NCBI RefSeq assembly: GCF_000585415.1
Contig: NZ_KK073876.1
Location: forward strand, 2,415,810 to 2,479,809
Origin: Sphingomonas jaspsi DSM 18422
GTDB taxonomy: Bacteria > Pseudomonadota > Alphaproteobacteria > Sphingomonadales > Sphingomonadaceae
Direction of reading: 5' to 3'
DNA: 64,000 nucleotides
The position numbers and the translations under genes were made by a program. Positions 61,506 through 64,000 of this stretch are shown here, one piece after another (the stretch's first letter is position 1; each line of letters starts with the position of its first letter). A model generated the notes under the pieces. That model made no database searches and was not told the DNA's origin. It saw nothing but the letters and a program-made list of their open reading frames with translations.

Positions 61506-62342
61506 ATGAACCGGATGATGACCGCGGCGGTTGCCGTCGCAATAATGACGCTTGGCGGATGCAAGCAGCACGACGGATCGAACGAGACCGCAGCGGGCGC
61601 GGCGGCCGCAGCCGCGACCAGTATCGACGGAACCTGGAAAGCCGATCTCGCCTCGGTGAAATTCGAAAACAAGCCCGAAGAATGGTCGATCAAGGACGGG
61701 CTTTACAACTGCCCAACCTGCCTGCCGACCCCGTACAAGGATTTCAAGGCCGACGGCGCGTTCCACCCGGTCGCCGACCGGCCGACGTTCGACAATCTTT
61801 CGATCACCGTCGCCGACGACAAGACCGTGAAAATGGTGCGCCAGAAAGCGGGCAAGGAAGTCGGTCACAACGAAATGTCGGTATCGGCAGACGGCAAGAC
61901 CCTGACCAACAACTGGACGGCACTGAACAACGCGAACGGTAAGGAAACCAGCGGTTCGGCCATGTTCAGTCGTGTCGGCGATGCCCCGGCCGGCGCTCAC
62001 GCGGTGTCGGGCCAATGGGCGGTCAACCAGGCCGCCAATATCTCGCCGGAGGCGCTTACCGCGACCTACAAATTGGAAGGCGACGTGCTGAACGCCACGT
62101 TCGGAACCGGCGAATCCTACAGCGCGAAGCTGGATGGCAGCGACACGCCGGTTAAGGGCGACGCGGCCGGTGGGACGGTTGCGGTTGTTCGGGAAGGTGC
62201 CGGTTACAAGCTGACGGGTAAGGTCGGCGGCAAGACGACCGACCTGGTCACTTTCACGCCAGCGAGTGACGGAACGATGGACGTAACGTCGATCGACCCG
62301 CGCGACAACAGCAAGGTCAGCTACAAGCTGGTACGACAGTAA
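61506..62342 (+). CDS. Lipoprotein of unknown function with repeated beta domain
   Basis: A 278-residue predicted lipoprotein (lipobox LGGC, Cys at about residue 19), followed by a low-complexity Ala/Thr/Ser linker and a soluble domain with a Cys pair (YNCPTCLPTP). It has a repeating beta-strand style (FDNLSITVADDKTVKMVRQ; ALTATYKLEGDVLNATFG). The start is the ATG at 61506 with GGGGAG upstream. It has no obvious partner; the 146-bp gap after prsR shows no clear sigma-54 site. Confidence 0.75.
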   Translation: MNRMMTAAVAVAIMTLGGCKQHDGSNETAAGAAAAAATSIDGTWKADLASVKFENKPEEWSIKDGLYNCPTCLPTPYKDFKADGAFHPVADRPTFDNLSITVADDKTVKMVRQKAGKEVGHNEMSVSADGKTLTNNWTALNNANGKETSGSAMFSRVGDAPAGAHAVSGQWAVNQAANISPEALTATYKLEGDVLNATFGTGESYSAKLDGSDTPVKGDAAGGTVAVVREGAGYKLTGKVGGKTTDLVTFTPASDGTMDVTSIDPRDNSKVSYKLVRQ

Positions 62343-62359
62343 GCCAGTACGCGAACGTG

Positions 62360-62381
62360 GGCCCGGCGAACGTCGGGCCCG
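62360..62381. terminator. Hairpin between the lipoprotein and gnd genes
   Basis: GGGCCCG pairs with CGGGCCC around an 8-nt loop in the gap of two convergent genes. No T-run follows, so it is a weak or bidirectional terminator candidate. Confidence 0.45.
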
Positions 62382-62388
62382 CCCGTGA

Positions 62389-63363
62389 TCATTGCGGCAT
62401 TTCTACGTGGCCGCCGAAGCCGAAGCGCATCGCGCTCAGCAGCTGGTCGGCATAGCTTTCCTCGACCCGGCTGCGGTAGCGGGCGAATAGGGACGCGGCG
62501 AGCACGTCGACTGGAACCGCTTCCTCCATCGCCGCGTCGATCGTCCAGCGGCCCTCGCCGCTGTCCGCCACGCGGCCGGAAAATTTGGACAACTGCTGAT
62601 CTTCGGCGAGCGCGATCGAAATAAGGTCGAGCAGCCACGACGAGATTACGCTGCCGCGCCGCCACACCTCTGCGATATCGCTGAGATTGAGGTCATATTG
62701 CGTGGCCAGCCCTTCCTTCGCGCGCTGTTTCAGCACGTCGAAGCCTTCGGCATAGGCCTGCATCATCCCATATTCGATGCCGTTGTGGACCATCTTGGTG
62801 AAGTGGCCCGATCCGGCCGGACCGCAGTGGACATAGCCCTGCTCGGCCTTCCACTCGCCGTCCGACTGCGGGCGCTTGGTCCGCGCAACGGTCCCCATTC
62901 CGGGTGCCAGCGCCTTGAAGACGGGGTCAAGATGATCGACCTGTTCCTTGGGTCCGCCGATCATCATGCAATAACCGCGTTCCAAGCCCCATACGCCGCC
63001 CGATACGCCGACATCGACGAAATGGAGCTGCTTTTCGGCGAGCCACTTGGCGCGTTCGAGGTCGTGCTTCCAGAAGCTGTTGCCTCCATCGATGACGATA
63101 TCGCCGGGTTTGGCGACGTCGGCGATCTGGCGCATCGCCTTGTCGGTGATTTCGCCCGCGGGCAGCATGATCCAATAGATGGCCGGGGAATTGAGCTTGG
63201 CGGCGACATCGCCCAACGATGCCGCGCCCGTCGCGCCCTCGCCGACCAGATTTGCTACCGCCTCGGCATTGAGGTCGTAGGCGACGATCTCGTGGCCCGC
63301 CTTCATCAGCCTGCGCGCCATATTGCCGCCCATGCGGCCGAGTCCGATCATCGCCAGTTTCAT
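62389..63363 (-). CDS. gnd: 6-phosphogluconate dehydrogenase, decarboxylating (short NAD-type)
   Basis: A 324-residue enzyme of the short Gnd type (COG1023), which lacks the long C-terminal helical tail of E. coli Gnd. The coenzyme site MIGLGRMGGNMARRL is at the N-terminus, and the substrate and catalytic Lys region reads CGPAGSGHFTKMVHNGIEYG. It converts 6-phosphogluconate to ribulose 5-phosphate with CO2 release. It may be the first gene of a leftward unit; the polyprenyl synthetase upstream ends 51 bp before. Confidence 0.95.
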   Translation of the reverse strand: MKLAMIGLGRMGGNMARRLMKAGHEIVAYDLNAEAVANLVGEGATGAASLGDVAAKLNSPAIYWIMLPAGEITDKAMRQIADVAKPGDIVIDGGNSFWKHDLERAKWLAEKQLHFVDVGVSGGVWGLERGYCMMIGGPKEQVDHLDPVFKALAPGMGTVARTKRPQSDGEWKAEQGYVHCGPAGSGHFTKMVHNGIEYGMMQAYAEGFDVLKQRAKEGLATQYDLNLSDIAEVWRRGSVISSWLLDLISIALAEDQQLSKFSGRVADSGEGRWTIDAAMEEAVPVDVLAASLFARYRSRVEESYADQLLSAMRFGFGGHVEMPQ

Positions 63364-63414
63364 GCGCTACTCCTCTATCGGACCGACAACGTGCCGACCC
63401 CGAAACGGTTCAGC

Positions 63415-64000
63415 CTAGTAAGCGCGCGCCACCGCAAATTCGACCGCTTCGATCATCGCCGACTTGGCGCGACTGGCCGGAAAGGCGGCCAGCGCGTCGA
63501 TCGCCCGCCGACCGTAAAGGCGCGCACGCTCCATCGTGTCAGCCAGCGCGCCGGTCGAGCGAATGAGCCGCGTGGCATGGGCAAGGTCGTCGTCGCTGGT
63601 CCGATCGCCCTGCATGGCGGCCTTCCAGAAGGCGCGGTCCTCTTCGCTGCCGCGGGCATGGGCGAGGATCACGGGCAACGTGACCTTGCCGTCGCGAAAA
63701 TCGTCGCCGCGGCCCTTGCCCATGGTCGCTTCGTCGCTGGCATAATCGATCGCGTCGTCGACTAGCTGGAAGGCGATGCCCAGATTGCGGCCATAGGCGT
63801 CCAGCGACTCTTCGGCTTCATCACCGGCTTCGGCGACCACCGGCGAAATGCGGCAGGCGGCAGCGAACAGGGCGGCGGTCTTGGCGTCGATGATCTTGAG
63901 GTAATGGTCTTCGGTCGTTTCCACCCGGCGCTGCGCGGTCAGCTGGTCGACCTCGCCCTCCGCGATCACGGCGGAGGCGTGGCTCAGGATCTTGAGCACC
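63415..64000 (-). CDS. Polyprenyl diphosphate synthase family protein (5' end outside window)
   Basis: The C-terminal 194 residues of a trans-prenyltransferase. The second aspartate-rich motif is visible (FQLVDDAIDYASD), as is the KVTLPVILA block. The first DDxxD motif lies beyond the right edge, so the gene is truncated by the window and not by mutation. It likely makes the long-chain precursor for ubiquinone side chains (octaprenyl or decaprenyl diphosphate). The true start cannot be given here. Confidence 0.9.
   Translation of the reverse strand, partial: VLKILSHASAVIAEGEVDQLTAQRRVETTEDHYLKIIDAKTAALFAAACRISPVVAEAGDEAEESLDAYGRNLGIAFQLVDDAIDYASDEATMGKGRGDDFRDGKVTLPVILAHARGSEEDRAFWKAAMQGDRTSDDDLAHATRLIRSTGALADTMERARLYGRRAIDALAAFPASRAKSAMIEAVEFAVARAY

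Noticed and set aside
63415..64000. Prenyltransferase lacking its first DDxxD motif as a degenerate gene
   Set aside because: The frame runs open to the window edge, so the missing part simply lies outside.

Overview
The window is a 64-kb, high-GC chromosomal stretch that reads as a sphingomonad or close alphaproteobacterium. The reasons are the rpsO-pnp arrangement with an Arg/Gly/Asp-rich PNPase tail, a TonB-dependent receptor with the DIIVTARR-type plug start, the PrsK/PrsR regulators of the XrtA/PEP-CTERM exopolysaccharide system, the short 6-phosphogluconate dehydrogenase, DUF4893 and DUF2892 proteins, and a bufferin operon. Genes are dense, and many neighbours overlap by ATGA or GTGA, which marks operons. 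I see no transposase, integrase, CRISPR array, rRNA or prophage. One tRNA gene (Ala, CGC) is present.

Layout. 1-4.8 kb: housekeeping truB, rpsO, pnp beside a divergent membrane protein. 4.9-6.4 kb: a FadL-type porin behind a long leader with a palindrome and an orphan terminator. 6.4-9.8 kb: a sulfide/persulfide operon (persulfide dioxygenase-like MBL protein, two YeeE/YedE halves, a DUF442 phosphatase-fold sulfurtransferase, TauE/SafE) and a DUF2892 gene with its own operator-promoter. 10-12 kb: leuC-leuD. 12-23.7 kb: a catabolic cluster of unknown substrate (TonB receptor, two NTF2-like proteins, Asp/Glu-racemase-fold protein, GntR regulator, isochorismatase-type hydrolase, HMG-CoA-lyase-like enzyme, HyuA/HyuB, family III CoA transferase). 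Its two divergent promoter regions both carry a TGTATACA palindrome. 23.8-26.2 kb: rlmJ, an RluE-type pseudouridine synthase, an EamA transporter. 26.3-30 kb: a diiron protein plus a 44-aa membrane peptide, divergent from a large MalT-like LuxR regulator, with three direct repeats between them. 30-39 kb: hydrolases, PhzF, cupins, a dehydrogenase-NTF2 fusion, a dienelactone-hydrolase-like protein and a thioesterase around an AraC regulator. 39-47 kb: tRNA-Ala, a structured-RNA candidate, CurA-like reductase, metallopeptidase, 3-hydroxybutyrate dehydrogenase, M20 hydrolase, DUF302-YeeE, LysR.

47.3-52.2 kb (minus strand): one compact operon of 3-hydroxybutyrate dehydrogenase, a 56-aa ORF, type II NADH dehydrogenase, patatin/DUF3734 lipase and two thioredoxin-fold peroxiredoxin-like proteins, suggesting polyhydroxybutyrate mobilisation coupled to respiration. 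52.5-55.4 kb: a secreted cupin followed by a bufferin operon (BufA1 precursor with four Cys, MNIO enzyme BufB, partner BufC, DoxX), a RiPP system for a modified periplasmic copper-binding peptide. This is the most interesting specialised system in the window. 55.4-64 kb: a small conserved protein, aldo/keto reductase, mannose-1-phosphate guanylyltransferase divergent from prsK-prsR, a lipoprotein, gnd and a polyprenyl synthetase cut by the window end.
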